Assembly (NCBI GenBank): GCA_021292165.1
Contig: CM037877.1
Coordinates: forward strand, 7,989,980 to 8,053,979
Direction: 5' to 3'
Length of the DNA: 64,000 bases
Source: Shinisaurus crocodilurus
Lineage: Eukaryota; Chordata; Lepidosauria; Squamata; Shinisauridae
This document shows positions 8,896-19,395 of this stretch, one piece after another. The position numbers and the translations under genes are program-made. Within the stretch, counting starts at the first letter, position 1. The number at the start of each line of letters is the position of its first letter. The notes beneath the pieces were generated by a model, which saw only the letters and a program-made list of their open reading frames with translations, did no database searches and was not told the DNA's origin.

Positions 8896-10309
8896 CTACC
8901 CTTCCCCGCAAGCTTGACTTTGCACATGGCATGTTATTTGTAATTTTTCATCATGTTCCCCCATTTAAAAGCAGAGAAAAGCACAGACCTGAATTATGGC
9001 AATAGATTAGATGATCAATATGCATTATGCAATTAAGCGGCTCCCCTTTTCCTGCACATCGGGCAATCTCAAGCTTGCTGCCCTGCGCCCAAGCAGTGAA
9101 TCAGCAAACTCAGAAAAAATAAAGAAAATAGTAAAAGGCTACAAGCTCATTCCAAATCAGGAACGACACGCAATTAAACCAAATTGTTATGCGCTTCTAT
9201 CCACACAACCATAGACAATTAATCTGCATTGCTCTGCCTTTCTAAATGACAAACAATGAACAATAATGCTATGATCCAAACTAATTTGCAAAAAAATCCT
9301 AACAATTCAGGAAAGTCCTACTCTCACAAAAATTACTCATCTAATTTTGCAGATAATTCTCCCAAACACACAATGATCAGGTTGCTTTCAATCAAACAGA
9401 AATATCATAGAAATCGTAGGGAACATCTTCTTTCTTGGACAACATGTTCTATGTTCTTCTTCCTGTTCTTACATACATGTGATTTCCCCCCCCCCTGCAT
9501 AACCAGTCTCCAGTTATCAACTCGAACCAGTATGTTTTTGTTGTTTTGCCCTTTCTTCAGAGCCTCATTCCCTCACTGACAAAAGGTACAATATGCAAGT
9601 TTGGATAGTTTGGAAAAACAACCATAGCATTTACAGCTAGGTTTATATAACAAAATGGAGCACGGCTAGATGTATGCTATCTCAGCATCATTGATGGTAA
9701 GAACAGGGGCATTTTTGAGGTCAAGGTTACCCATGTTCTGCAGCCGTGCATTTTCTTTTCTTTCATAGTTCATTCTCCTATTGCATTTAGTACTCAGTGC
9801 ACATACTCAGCTCTGTATGTTGACTTCCGTGCCCTGGCACTCAAAATTCTGACACGGCCCACGCACTTGCAAACATATCTTTGTAAACATAAGGTCTAGA
9901 AATTTGGTGGTTTCTTTGGAAAAAAAAAACCCCAATCATTTCTCAAAAACCCGAGTTCTGCATCAAATGCCACATGCAATGTTTTTCTTTTCTTTTCTGC
10001 ACAGCTATGGAATCAGCGTGCATACCACCTGCACATACCCAAGCACAAAATAGGCTTGCTCCCCATCTATTGTGAAGAGAGGTTGACATGTGGAATTAGA
10101 TGCATGGCCCTAAAGCGAAACGAAACAAAAGCACTCGAGCAAAACCGCCAGTAAAGGAGTTTTAGAAGTATACATCTAATTCAACATACGGGCACTCTTC
10201 ATACTTGATGGTGCACACAACTGTTTTGGACTTGGTTCTGCACAACAGCATACAAGAAATAAAGCGAGACTTGGCCCTTAAAAGCCTTAATTATTCTTCA
10301 TTGGTGAGG
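8896..10309. other. Non-coding stretch, AT-rich
   Basis: No RNA gene or coding exon is recognised. Several A-rich and C-rich runs occur (for example about 9485-9495 and 9920-9930). It may be ancient repeat or unique sequence. Confidence 0.4.
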
Positions 10310-13300
10310 ATCATAGAATCATAGAAAAGTAGAGTTGGAAGGGGCCTACAAGGCCATCGAGTCCAACCCCCTGCTCAATGCAGGAATCCAGGTCAAAGCA
10401 TCTCTGACAGATGTCTGTCCAGCCGCACCTTGAATGCCTCCAGACTGGGAGAGCCCACCACCTCCCTAGGTAGTTGATTCCACTGTCTTATTGCTCTGAC
10501 AGTCAGGAAATTTTTCCTGATGTTTAGGTGGAATCTAGGTTCCTGTAACTTGAGCCCATTATTCCGTGTCCTGCAAACTGGGATGAACGAGAAGAGATCT
10601 TTGCCCTCCTCTGTGTGACATCCCTTCAAATACTGGAAGAGTGCGATCATATCTCCCCTCAGTCTCCTCTTCTGAAGGCTAAACATGCCCAGTTCTTTCA
10701 GTCTCTCCTCATAGGGCCTTGTTTCCAGTCCCTTTATCATCCTTGTTGCCCTCCTCTGAACCCTCTCCAGTTTGTCTATGTCCTTGTTAAAATGAGGTGC
10801 CCAGAACTGGACACAGTACTCAAGATGAGGCCTAACCAGTGCCGAGTAAAGGGGAATTATCACTTCCCGCGATTTGGAAGCTATACTTCTATTAATACAG
10901 CCCAAAATAGCATTTGCCTTCTTTGCAGCCACGTCGCATTGCTGGCTCATATTCAGTTTGTGATCTACCACAATTCCAAGATCCTTCTCACTTGTAGTAT
11001 TGTTGAGCCAAGTGTCCCCCATTCTGTAACTCTGCATTTGGTTTCCTCTCCCTAGGTGCAGCACTTGGCATTTATCCCTGTTAAATTTCATTCTGTTGTT
11101 TTCGGCCCAGCGCTCCAGCCTATCGAGGTCACTTTGAATTTTGTTTCTGTCTTCCAGAGTATTAGCTGTTCCACCCAACTTTGTGTCATCTGCAAATTTG
11201 ATAAGCATTCCCTGTACCTCCTCATCCAAGTCATTAATAAAAATGTTGAAGAGCACCGGGCCCAGGACCGAGCCCTGTGGTACCCCGCTCGTTACCTCTC
11301 CCCAGTTTGAGAAGGAACCATTGATAAGCACTCTTTGAGTCCGATTCTGTAGCCAATTGTGGATCCACCTGATAGTTGATCCATCTAGCCCACTCTTAGC
11401 TAGCTTACTAATCAGGATATCATGAGGCACTTTGTCGAAAGCTTTGCTGAAGTCCAGGTATATAATGTCCACAGCATTCCCACAGTCCACAAGGGAGGTT
11501 ACCCGATCAAAAAATGAGATCAGATTAGTCTGACAGGATTTGTTCTTGACAAATCCATGCTGGCTTCTAGTAATCACTGCATTGTTTTCAAGGTGCTTGC
11601 AGACTGACTTCTTTATAATCTGCTCAAAAATCTTCCCGGGGATTGATGTCAGACTGACTGGCCTATAGTTCCCAGGTTCCTCCTTCTTGCCCTTTTTGAA
11701 GATGGGAACAACATTTGCCCTCCTCCAGTCGTCTGGCACTTCACCTGTCCTCCATGATTTCTCAAAGATAATAGACAGTGGTTCTGAGAGTTCTTCTGCC
11801 AGTTCCTTTATTACTCTAGGATGCAGCTCATCAGGCCCTGGAGATTTAAACTCGTTCAGAGTAATCAGGTGCTCCTTGACCATTTGCCTATCAATCTCAA
11901 GCTGCAATTCTGCCCCTTCAGTCTGCATTTCAGGTTTGCCAGGGGGGTCATAGACCCTCTTTTGGGAGAAGACCGAGCCAAAGTAGGAATTGAACACTTC
12001 TGCCTTTTCTTTGTCTTCTGTTATCAATTTGCCATCCTCATTGCGTAGTTGAACCACCAGTTCTTTCTTCTGTCTTTTACTGTGCATGTATCTGAAGAAA
12101 GCTTTTTTGTTGCTTTTAGCATTCCTCGCTAACCTTAGCTCATTCTCAGCTTTAGCCTTCCTGACACTATTCCTGCAGTTCTGTGCTACCTGCCTGTACT
12201 CTTCCCCTGTAGCCTGTCCTTCCTTCCACTTCCTATACGTGTCCTTTTTTGTTTTCAGGTCATCTTTGAGTTTATTGTGAAGCCACATTGGCTTCTTCTG
12301 TTGCCCTCTGCCTTTTTTCCTTGTGGGAATTGTTTGCAATTGTGCCTTTAAAATTTCCTTTTTTAAAAACTCCCACCCCTCCTGGGCTCCCTTTCTCGTG
12401 AGAGTCATTTGCCATGGGATCTTACTAATCATTGTTCTGAGTTTGTTAAAATTGGCTTTCCTAAAATCCAGGGTACGTGTTTGGCTACACTCAGCTTTTG
12501 CTTCTGTTAGAATCAAGAACTCAAGTATAACATGGTCACTTTCCCCCAGAGTTCCCGAAACTGCCACTTTATCCACTAACTCGTCTCTGTTGGTTAGAAT
12601 CAGGTCAAGGATAGCCGATCCTCTAGTTCCTTCCTCCACTTTCTGTAGGAGGAAGTTATCAGCAGCACAGCTCAGGAATTTCTTGGAGGGGCCATGTTTG
12701 GCTGAATAAGTCTCCCAACAGATATCAGGGAAATTGAAGTCTCCCATTACTACCACATCGTGCCTCCTTGAAACACTGGCAATTTGTTTTTCAAAAGTTC
12801 CATCCTCGTCTTCTCCTTGATTGGGTGGTCGGTAGTAGACTCCAACCGCCATGTTCGCTTTATTCTTTGCCCCCTTTATTTTAACCCAGATGCTCTCAAT
12901 GGGGCTGCCAAGCTCCTCTTCCTGTATCTCTGTGCAGAGATACGTATTTTTAACATACAGTGCAACTCCACCTCCCTTTCTGTTGCTTCTGTTCCTTTTG
13001 AACAAGTTATACCCTTCAATTGCTGTATTCCAGTCATGGGAGTCATCCCACCAGGTTTCAGTTATCCCTATCAAGTCGTACTTGCCCTCATGTATCAAGA
13101 GTTCAAGTTCGTCTTGTTTGTTGCCCATACTCTGGGCATTAGTATAGAGACATTGAAGACTATGTGCTTTACAGTCCGACTTTCCCCCTACATTTTGTGG
13201 TAGACTATCATTTTGTGGTAGATCTCCTCCTTGTTCCCCAACCCTCCTGGGGAAGTTTGTGATCCAAAGCCATTTTTTTCCAGGCACGACTCCAAAATGA

Positions 13301-13310
13301 AACATATCTA
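10310..13310 (-). mobile_element. Near-complete CR1 LINE
   Basis: The 3' terminus (plus-strand left end) is the CR1-type atcatagaatcatagaa repeat at 10310. The 3' UTR follows and then an intact ORF2-like frame (10393-13305). No ORF1 is visible upstream, so the element is probably 5'-truncated before or within ORF1, or its 5' end lies just beyond 13310. It is the longest transposon in the window. Fragments of the same family lie at 15392, 24199, 30207, 32323, 33862, 46804, 52086, 57738 and 58793. Confidence 0.95.
10393..13305 (-). CDS. CR1 ORF2: endonuclease and reverse transcriptase, 970 aa
   Basis: This is an unbroken 970-codon frame. The N-terminal half (about residues 50-265) is an APE-type endonuclease: TNAQSM with Asn56, ITETWW with Glu83, VYYRPPN, MGDFN with Asp189 and Asn191, and GESDH with Asp257/His258. 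The reverse transcriptase spans about 480-830: NYRPVSLTS near 547, YLDFSKAFDKVPH with Asp618, SGVPQGSVLGP near 673, and the catalytic FADD at 704-707. The C-terminal region (about 850-970) is the conserved CR1 tail with [20 protein letters not shown]. In target-primed reverse transcription the endonuclease nicks DNA and the RT copies the RNA in place. All expected catalytic residues are present, so it may be recently active. Length fits CR1 ORF2. The Met start is the first in frame; upstream sequence gives no independent support. Confidence 0.93.
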   Translation of the reverse strand: MFHFGVVPGKKWLWITNFPRRVGEQGGDLPQNDSLPQNVGGKSDCKAHSLQCLYTNAQSMGNKQDELELLIHEGKYDLIGITETWWDDSHDWNTAIEGYNLFKRNRSNRKGGGVALYVKNTYLCTEIQEEELGSPIESIWVKIKGAKNKANMAVGVYYRPPNQGEDEDGTFEKQIASVSRRHDVVVMGDFNFPDICWETYSAKHGPSKKFLSCAADNFLLQKVEEGTRGSAILDLILTNRDELVDKVAVSGTLGESDHVILEFLILTEAKAECSQTRTLDFRKANFNKLRTMISKIPWQMTLTRKGAQEGWEFLKKEILKAQLQTIPTRKKGRGQQKKPMWLHNKLKDDLKTKKDTYRKWKEGQATGEEYRQVAQNCRNSVRKAKAENELRLARNAKSNKKAFFRYMHSKRQKKELVVQLRNEDGKLITEDKEKAEVFNSYFGSVFSQKRVYDPPGKPEMQTEGAELQLEIDRQMVKEHLITLNEFKSPGPDELHPRVIKELAEELSEPLSIIFEKSWRTGEVPDDWRRANVVPIFKKGKKEEPGNYRPVSLTSIPGKIFEQIIKKSVCKHLENNAVITRSQHGFVKNKSCQTNLISFFDRVTSLVDCGNAVDIIYLDFSKAFDKVPHDILISKLAKSGLDGSTIRWIHNWLQNRTQRVLINGSFSNWGEVTSGVPQGSVLGPVLFNIFINDLDEEVQGMLIKFADDTKLGGTANTLEDRNKIQSDLDRLERWAENNRMKFNRDKCQVLHLGRGNQMQSYRMGDTWLNNTTSEKDLGIVVDHKLNMSQQCDVAAKKANAILGCINRSIASKSREVIIPLYSALVRPHLEYCVQFWAPHFNKDIDKLERVQRRATRMIKGLETRPYEERLKELGMFSLQKRRLRGDMIALFQYLKGCHTEEGKDLFSFIPVCRTRNNGLKLQEPRFHLNIRKNFLTVRAIRQWNQLPREVVGSPSLEAFKVRLDRHLSEML

Positions 13311-13555
13311 TTGGGAAATAATGACCACAAAACCCACTACTTAGCAGCAGTGAGGGAAAGGAGGAGAAGTGGTCCCTCTCTTAGTTTTATAAAAAGCACA
13401 ATAATCTCGCGCCTGAAGAGCCATATAAGTGCTTCTCATAAAACATCATAAAAACAATACAGTCCTGTAAAAACTGAACAACATGACATCAGTGCTCTAT
13501 TTTATTCCTTTCATTAATTTGATCAAAGACCCAGAAGTTCATCACGGCATGTGTA
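13311..13555. other. Non-coding spacer between CR1 and L2-like element
   Basis: It holds short A-rich stretches and no recognised feature. It may contain the true 5' edge of the CR1 copy. Confidence 0.35.
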
Positions 13556-14447
13556 TTGTGCCAATGGCTTTTTCCCAGTCACACCCAAAAGAGAAGACTG
13601 AGGTACTTCTGGTGGGAGACAAGGGGAGGTTAGGGGATGTTGACCTGGTGCTGAATGGGGTACATCTACCCCTGAAGGACCAGGTCCGCAGCTTGGGGGT
13701 CATTCTAGACTCCCAGCTGTCCATGGAGGCTCAGGTGTCAGCTGTGAGCCAGGCGGCGCTGTATCAACTCCATCTGATACGGCAGTTGTGCCCCTGCCTT
13801 CCTAACCATCTGCTCCCATCAGTGGTCCATGCCTTGGTCTCCTAGACTACTGTAATGTGCTCTACATGGGGTTACCCTGGAAGATGGTTCGGAAGCTTCA
13901 GCTGGTACAGAACGCGGCAGCTCGCCTGATTAAGGGCAGCCGCTGGCGTGATCACATCACGCCAGTGCTTAAGGAGTTGCACTGGCTACCAGTTGCTTGC
14001 CGAGCCGAATTCAAGGTGTTGGTTTTGACCTTTAAAACCCTACATGGCTCCGGCCCAGTTTATCTCAAGGAGCGCCTCCAGCTACATCAAGTAGTAGGCC
14101 GCTCAACAAGATCTGCCACGGATGGCCTTCTCCTTATCCCATCAGCCAGAGCAGCCAGGCTGGTGGGGACTAGGAAGAGGGCCTTCTCTGTGGCGGCCCC
14201 CATGTTATGTAACTCCCTCCCTAGTGACCTTCGCTATGCCCCCTCCGTGATGAGCTTCCGCCGTGCATTAAAAACATGGCTATTCAGGCGGGAATATGGG
14301 GTGGGTTAGGATTTAAAAAGTTTTTTTTATACTGTTTTAATTATTATATTTTATTGTATTGTTTTAATTGTACATCGCCCAGGATGGCCGGGTGGCTGGC
14401 CAGATGGGTGATTAATAAATATAAGAAATAAATAAAAATAAATAAGA
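13556..14447 (+). mobile_element. L2-like LINE 3' portion with a frameshifted RT C-terminus
   Basis: Two frames together encode an L2-type RT C-terminal region. The first (to 13845) has LGVILDSQLSMEAQVSAV. The second (from 13857) has LQLVQNAAARLIKG, ITPVLKELHWLPV, RAFSVAAPMLCNSLP and SFRRALKTWLF. The frame changes near 13840-13850: ctcctagactactg reads a stop in one frame and L-D-Y-C in the next, so a single-base loss probably occurred. The 3' UTR has the L2-like phrase catcgcccaggatggc and ends in an (ATAA)-type tail near 14410-14447. It is 5'-truncated and non-functional. Confidence 0.85.
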
Positions 14448-15089
14448 TGTTGCAGTTCTAAATCTCCAGTGCGATGCGCTGAGAGATGTGGTGTAGAGGC
14501 AGTGATCTTGGGAGGAAGCGGCAGGAGGAAAGGCCCACCTGTCCAGGAGGACAACAACATGCCCTGCCCACTTTGCTGCCAATTGAACGTCTGCCACTCA
14601 TGCCTATTTAAAGGAAGCCTTCCGAATTTACAGTTCTCTACAACCCAGAAAAGCACATCTGGACTAGAGATAGAGAACATTTCCCACTCTGTCCCATATA
14701 ACTGTAGACTTCCCAAAACTTGGTGAAAATATCAAGCTGCCCTGTACCGGGGGGCACACGTGCCCCCCTCAAGTGGTCACCCAACATATGAGGGGGTCAG
14801 AAAGCCACGTGCCAGCTAGTCCCACCCCCATTGGGCTTGCTGGTCGTGCCCCCTGCTGGCCATGCATTCGGACACAGCGAGAATGGACCTTGCACATGTA
14901 GAGATGTGCACATGTAGGACTCCTCCATACAAGGTGGGATCCTGGGATAGTCAGGGTTTTCTTTCTTATGAAGAAGGTCTGCACACTTGCAACTGTATGC
15001 ACACACGGGGCATGGCCAGTGCACATTGGCAGTGGGAGCGGGGCTATAACCTGCAATCCCCAACCACTTACTTACAGCACATGAAGTGT
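14448..15089. other. Non-coding stretch, no recognised feature
   Basis: Overlapping frames of 90-120 codons occur on both strands, but none has a recognisable domain and they disagree in strand. No bounded repeat was seen. Confidence 0.35.
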
Positions 15090-15108
15090 GTCAGACCATT
15101 GGTCCACC

Positions 15109-15250
15109 ATCTAGATCAGTCTTCCCCAACTGGGTGTTGGACTATGACGTGGAAATCCACAACAACCACAACTCACATCAAAATTGGAGATTCTGGCTGG
15201 GGATGATGGGATTTGCCAGCCAACACATCTGGAGGGCACCAGATCTATAT
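15109..15250. mobile_element. hAT-type MITE fragment within a SINE remnant
   Basis: It starts cagtcttccccaac at 15117 and contains ggctggggatgatgggat and acacatctggagggcaccag, ending near 15242. The composition resembles the 135-bp hairpin family but the arms are unequal and the right terminus is incomplete. The flanks atctagat (15109-15116) and atctatat (15243-15250) match at 7 of 8 bases, suggestive of a target duplication. Left of it, gtcagaccattggtcc is the 3'-end phrase of the tRNA-derived SINE seen nearby. Confidence 0.6.
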
Positions 15251-15391
15251 ACTGTTCTGTCCAGGAAGCTTTCAAGCAGGACATGAGGGTAATTGCCCTC
15301 CACAACTTTTGTGTCCCCCCCAAAAAACAACAACAACAGGTATTCAGTACCTCTGACCAAGAAAGTTGTCTGAATGTTGGGGTCATAGATC

Positions 15392-15538
15392 TAGAATCAT
15401 AGAATAGTAGAGTTGGAAGGGGCCTATAAGGCCATCGAGTCCAACCCCCTGCTCAACGCAGGGTTCCTGGTCAAAGCATCTCTGACAGATGGCTGTCCAG
15501 CCGCATCTTGAATGAGCCCACTAGCCACTACCTCCCTT
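15392..15538 (-). mobile_element. CR1 3'-end fragment
   Basis: The minus-strand CR1 3' UTR and last codons are recognisable from tagaatcatagaatag through agttggaaggggcctat to gacagatggctgtccag. A small deletion follows, and the match ends at ctacctccctt. It is 5'-truncated and non-coding. Confidence 0.85.
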
Positions 15539-15654
15539 GGATAATGAATGAACTTGGTCATTCATTATCCAAGTTTCCATGCCCACTGAACTAAGCTGGG
15601 TGGTGAATGAACTTGTCATGCTCCCCATGCAGACTTCCCTACTCAGGAACTCAT

Positions 15655-15803
15655 CCATCTAGCCCAGGATTGTTGACACTGGGTGGCCCTCTCGAGTTTC
15701 AAGAAGGATTCCTTCCTAGCCCTACCTGTATGTGCTGGAGATAGAACCTGGGACCTTCTGCATGCAAAACAGGGGCTTGATGACTGAGACACAGCTCCTC
15801 CCT
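15655..15803 (-). mobile_element. tRNA-derived SINE (second family), degraded
   Basis: On the minus strand the promoter end contains an A-box-like region from the tRNA phrase agctgtgtctcagtcat, then tgcatgcagaaggtccc and ggttctatctcc (degraded B box). The plus-strand words gggaccttctgcatgc and atctagcccag recur in the related copies at 16130, 23020, 30544 and 40510. The tRNA head resembles a tRNA-Ala-type sequence. It is not a functional tRNA gene. Confidence 0.65.
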
Positions 15804-16129
15804 CTCAATAACTGGAGACTGCCTTATTAAAACAACAACAGCAGCAACAACCGCAACTCTGAAGACCCATCAGAATGAAGTTGCTAGCCCCCTGCTGAAG
15901 CACCACTGCCATTAAACAGGCAATGGCAGCAAAATGAAACAAAACAAAAACAGAAGAAAAGGAGTCATTCAGGAGGGCTGGAAAGGCATATTGTCCCTCC
16001 CCCTCATTTCGGGCTGAAATTTCTCTGTGAAATATGGTCATCTCAGCCTCGATAAAAACACTAGCTAGTGGGATTTGAGGGAGGGAGCTGCCCTCTGTTA
16101 GTTCCCAGCTCTGCAGCTCCATCCTCTTT
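15804..16129. other. Non-coding stretch between SINE remnants
   Basis: It holds (CAA)-type runs near 15830-15850 and an A-rich block near 15940-15960. No coding signal is seen. Confidence 0.35.
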
Positions 16130-16215
16130 TTGATCAGAGAAGTCAAGGATTGAACCTGCAACCAAATGCATGCGACGCGGGGGCTCTGCAATGAAGCTAT
16201 GTCTGTCCCTCCCCC
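16130..16215 (-). mobile_element. tRNA-derived SINE fragment
   Basis: The words gattgaacctgcaacc, aatgcatgcgacg and aatgaagctatg correspond in order to the B box, anticodon region and A box of the tRNA-headed SINE on the minus strand. It is strongly degraded. Confidence 0.5.
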
Positions 16216-16987
16216 GCCCCCTGGTAACATGCTGCCTGTTGCACGTGCATTGGACTTTGGGGGGGTCAAGATCTCAGCTTCCTCGCCTTTCCTCCCCACT
16301 TCTGCTGCAGGCACCGAGCAATGAAAAACAGGAAACCTATAAAACAAATCAAAGTTGCCATAATATGCTGCCTGCAAAGTGTTGAGAATGTGATCCCTGG
16401 CCTCCCATTACCCACCCCAATAACTCTTTTATATGGAGTGTGAAATAATTAGGAGCAGCAAAAAAAAAAACAACACAAAACAAAAAAAATCATTTAGGAA
16501 ACAAGAAGAATCTAATTGTATTAGCTTGTTTGGGGTAAGCACAAAAGGACAAAAGGCAAGCCTGCTGGAGAGATGCTGACAGACAGAGCCACAGTGTATT
16601 AAAGCCCACACATGTATTAATAATAAGCCAAACTAATGGTCCCTTGTATCATACACAATGAATCCGCTACAAGGCAGCTGGCTGCTTGGGTGCCCCCATG
16701 GCTCTCCAAAACCTTCAAGATCACGGTTTGTCAAGCAGGAAGCTTTCGTATTGTGACCAATTCAGTGAGCTTACACTGCATTTAGGGAGAAGACAAGCTG
16801 GCGGAGATTACGACCGGGAGCCAGAAAAATCTGGAGTGCAGAACTGCACCTCCGACAAAGCTTTCTCCGTGTAGCTTTGAGGACGTTGGGTTGCAAATTC
16901 TGCTGATCACCAGCTGTAGGCCTCTTTCCTATTACCCACATGAAATTAACCATCTTCTCTACCAGCCCCACAGTTAGTACAGGCAGT
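16216..16987. other. Non-coding stretch, no recognised feature
   Basis: An A-rich run at about 16459-16490 is the only notable simple sequence. No frame shows a recognisable protein. Confidence 0.35.
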
Positions 16988-17156
16988 GATACAGGCCTGT
17001 GGCTCACGCTGGCTCAGCTTGTCTGAGCGTGGAAAGCTAAGCAGGGTCAGGCCTGGTTATTACTTGGATGGGAGACCCCTCCTCTAGTTTCCTGCACTGA
17101 GCAGGGGGCTGGACTTGATAGCCTTGCAGGCCCCTTCCCACTCTATCATCTATGAA
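16988..17156 (+). mobile_element. 5S rRNA-derived SINE with CR1-like 3' tail, copy 1
   Basis: The head matches the second half of vertebrate 5S rRNA: aagctaagcagggtc, ggcctggtta and acttggatgggagacc at 17035-17078. This includes the box A, intermediate element and box C promoter parts. A linker (cctctagtttcctgc) follows, then a CR1-type 3' end (gagcagggggctggactt, ccccttcc, ctatcatctatgaat). This is a chimeric SINE, not a 5S gene, because the 5S 3' third is replaced. Copies also occur at 34372 (minus) and 61838 (plus). Confidence 0.9.
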
Positions 17157-17172
17157 TCCACTGACCCCGAGC

Positions 17173-17353
17173 TTATTTATTTATTTATTATATTTATACC
17201 CCGCCTTTTTTCCTGCAAGGAACCCAAGGCGGCTTACATAATCCTCCTCCTCCTCTCCATTTTCATCCTCACAACCACCCTGTGAGGTAGGTTAGGCTGA
17301 GAGTCAGTGACTGGCCCAACGTCACCCAGTGAGTTTCATGGCTGAGCGGGGAA
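17173..17353 (-). mobile_element. Sauria-type SINE, partial
   Basis: The minus-strand copy begins with its tail (ttatttattt), then ataccccgcc, aaggcggcttac, ctgtgaggtaggttag and cagtgagtttcatggc. It breaks off inside the head near gctgagcggggaa, before the A box. It is a decayed relative of the copies at 4642 and 50854. Confidence 0.8.
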
Positions 17354-17657
17354 TAATGTTTATTAGAGCAAGTGAGGTTGTATACTAGAGAAGAGACTGG
17401 GCTGAGAAGCAGAAGTCCCTGGTAAAGCTCTCACTTCTGGGATGACTCACTAGACACCTTTATGTGAGCCCTTTTCTCTCAGCCTCGACCTATACCACCT
17501 GCATCATGGGGCCTATCTTAAAGGGTTGTTGTGAATATAATGTATGTGTATTACTGCTTAGAGATTTTATTATATTAAACAGTATATAAGTATTACAAAT
17601 AAATAAATAAATAAATGTTACAAGATAATGTATGTTAAATGTGTTAAGCATTCTAAC
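17354..17657. other. Non-coding stretch with an (AAAT) run
   Basis: A short (AAAT)n run lies near 17599-17615. The phrase gggttgttgtgaatata just before it hints at another SINE tail. Nothing else is recognised. Confidence 0.35.
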
Positions 17658-18094
17658 TAGGGATGAGTGCATACCCTTACTAAGGTCAGTGGAGAAATTT
17701 GTTTTGTTCACATTTTAGCGCAAAGTTATCTAATTTCGCCCTTTCAAACCAATATGTGAACCGAAACTCAGTTATCCTTCAAAATTTGCACTTCTTGAAT
17801 GTTGCAATGGAGTTCTCCAATCAAAAGAATGCACACCAAAAACATGTGTATAATAGGAGAAAATACATGGGGAAATGCATGTATTAGTGAAAATAACAGT
17901 CAAAAATGCATTCTGCTGGGGAAATTGCTTGCAAAAATGTGTTCATCGGTCAAAAAAAATGCATGCATTAGGAGAACTGCACACACAAAAATGTATGTGG
18001 AGTCTCATATCTTACATTTTTGGATGACCTGAATTCAAGATTGGAAACATGAGAAATTGAGAGAAACTGAAATTGACAGATTTCCCCATCCCTA
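17658..18094. mobile_element. Probable non-autonomous hAT-like element
   Basis: It begins tagggatgagtgcata and ends atttccccatcccta, an inverted terminal match of about 8 bp. The interior is AT-rich and repeats aaaaatgcat, aaaatgtg and gcatgcat-like words. No transposase is encoded. The flanks do not give a convincing 8-bp duplication, so boundaries rest on the termini only. Confidence 0.6.
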
Positions 18095-19080
18095 ATCTAC
18101 TGTCTCTGACACCTGCTATGTAACAGTCCCAAGATTTGGACATCCATTGGACTCTGCTTCTGTTGAATTCTGGTCAAAGATCTAGAATCTGGAATTAGGG
18201 CAGCATTGATTCTGACCATTCCTATTTTTTCAAAATCCTTTCCTCTCCACTCTACTAGGAAACATACTGTGCAATGATTCCAGTACAGGCTGGAAGAGGG
18301 AAGGGAGGGATCCCTTTCCCAGTAAAATGTTGACAAAATTCTAGAAGAATAATGGATCTCTAGGGTCGGTTGAGTTCCACTTTGGAAAACAGTGCCAATA
18401 GAGCAGAAGTTAAAAATTCTGGTCTGGAATCTGGTAGTGGCAGATCCCATAAGCATCCCTAATTCTAAACCACTAAATCGATACTCTGTACTATTATTAG
18501 GGACCCTAAACCAAATCCTACATGGAATCATGTTATGAAAATGATAGATTTTAAATACATATTTAATAAATAAATAAAATTTGTGACATACATCTTTTTG
18601 TATGGATTTGTCACTTTCTTCCTCACAACAACCCTGGGATGTAGGAGAATACTGTTCCCATTTTACAGACAAGGCTCTGAGGGTCTTTGAGGCCACACCC
18701 CAAGATCTTAAATATTGATATGAGTCCAATCCAAATCTGCTAAACCAACGCCAACTTGTTTTCAAGATTACAATACTAATGTTTCATTTTAACCACACAG
18801 AAAAGACTTCCATCGTGTAGGCAAATTTAGGAGTCGCAGTGATGGCTCATTGTAATTGGGTATTTCTTACTATATTTTTGTTAATTATTCTTATTTATTC
18901 TTGCCATCTATGCATGGTGCTTTACGAAGTATAAGAGGACAGGTCTGTGCTCCAGGAGGCTTACATATATAATTCAACACAGGAGAGACTTTAGGAGAGT
19001 GGGAAAATGGAGACAGGAGTAGACAGGAGAAGAATATGCATTTATTTCAGTACACTGGAGGCTCTATAAATCTTTCTGAT
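18095..19080. other. Non-coding stretch, no recognised feature
   Basis: A 222-codon frame on the minus strand (18097-18765) is the longest here. I see no known domain in it, and its composition and context do not support a gene. It may be part of an unrecognised repeat. Confidence 0.35.
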
Positions 19081-19084
19081 TTCC

Positions 19085-19395
19085 GCCTGCTGAAGCAAGA
19101 GCAACATATTCAGTCTGGTTTCAGATCTGGTTTTGGCACCAAGACAGCCTTGGCCATCCTGATGGATGACCGCTGTCGGAAGGGAGGCAAGGGAATTATC
19201 GTTGATTTTATCTTGACTGTTTTTGATCCCATCAAACATGGTATTCTTCTGGACCGACTGCGTGGGTGGGAGGCATAGTGATATGGTGATTCTGCCATGG
19301 GGGATTTCTGTTTAACCCTTTGGGGTTCCCCAGGGCTTCATCCTACCCCCTGTGCTCCTTTAACATGAAGCCATTAGATGAGGTTAGAACCTTAC
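19085..19395 (+). mobile_element. L2-like reverse transcriptase fragment
   Basis: The frame at 19036-19278 contains QSGFRSGFGTKTALAIL and FDPIKHGILLDRLRG, corresponding to the RT palm region of L2-like LINEs. After frame breaks, ggggttccccagggcttcatcctacc matches the VPQGSVLSP motif and ctttaacatgaagcc continues it. Stops and shifts make it non-functional. Confidence 0.75.

Noticed and set aside
10615..13203. Several plus-strand frames of 60-146 codons
   Set aside because: They are antisense shadows of the CR1 ORF.
15655..15803. Functional tRNA-Ala-like gene on the minus strand
   Set aside because: The B box is degraded and the same head recurs in several truncated copies with a shared non-tRNA body, so it is a SINE.
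16988..17156. Functional 5S rRNA gene
   Set aside because: Only part of 5S is present, its 3' part is replaced by a CR1-like tail, and three dispersed copies share this chimeric form.
17658..18094. Clear 8-bp target duplication for this element
   Set aside because: The flanks attctaac and atctactg do not match well enough; only the termini support the call.
18097..18765. 222-codon minus-strand frame
   Set aside because: I found no known domain or repeat family match by eye, and no supporting context. One frame of this length in 64 kb can arise by chance.
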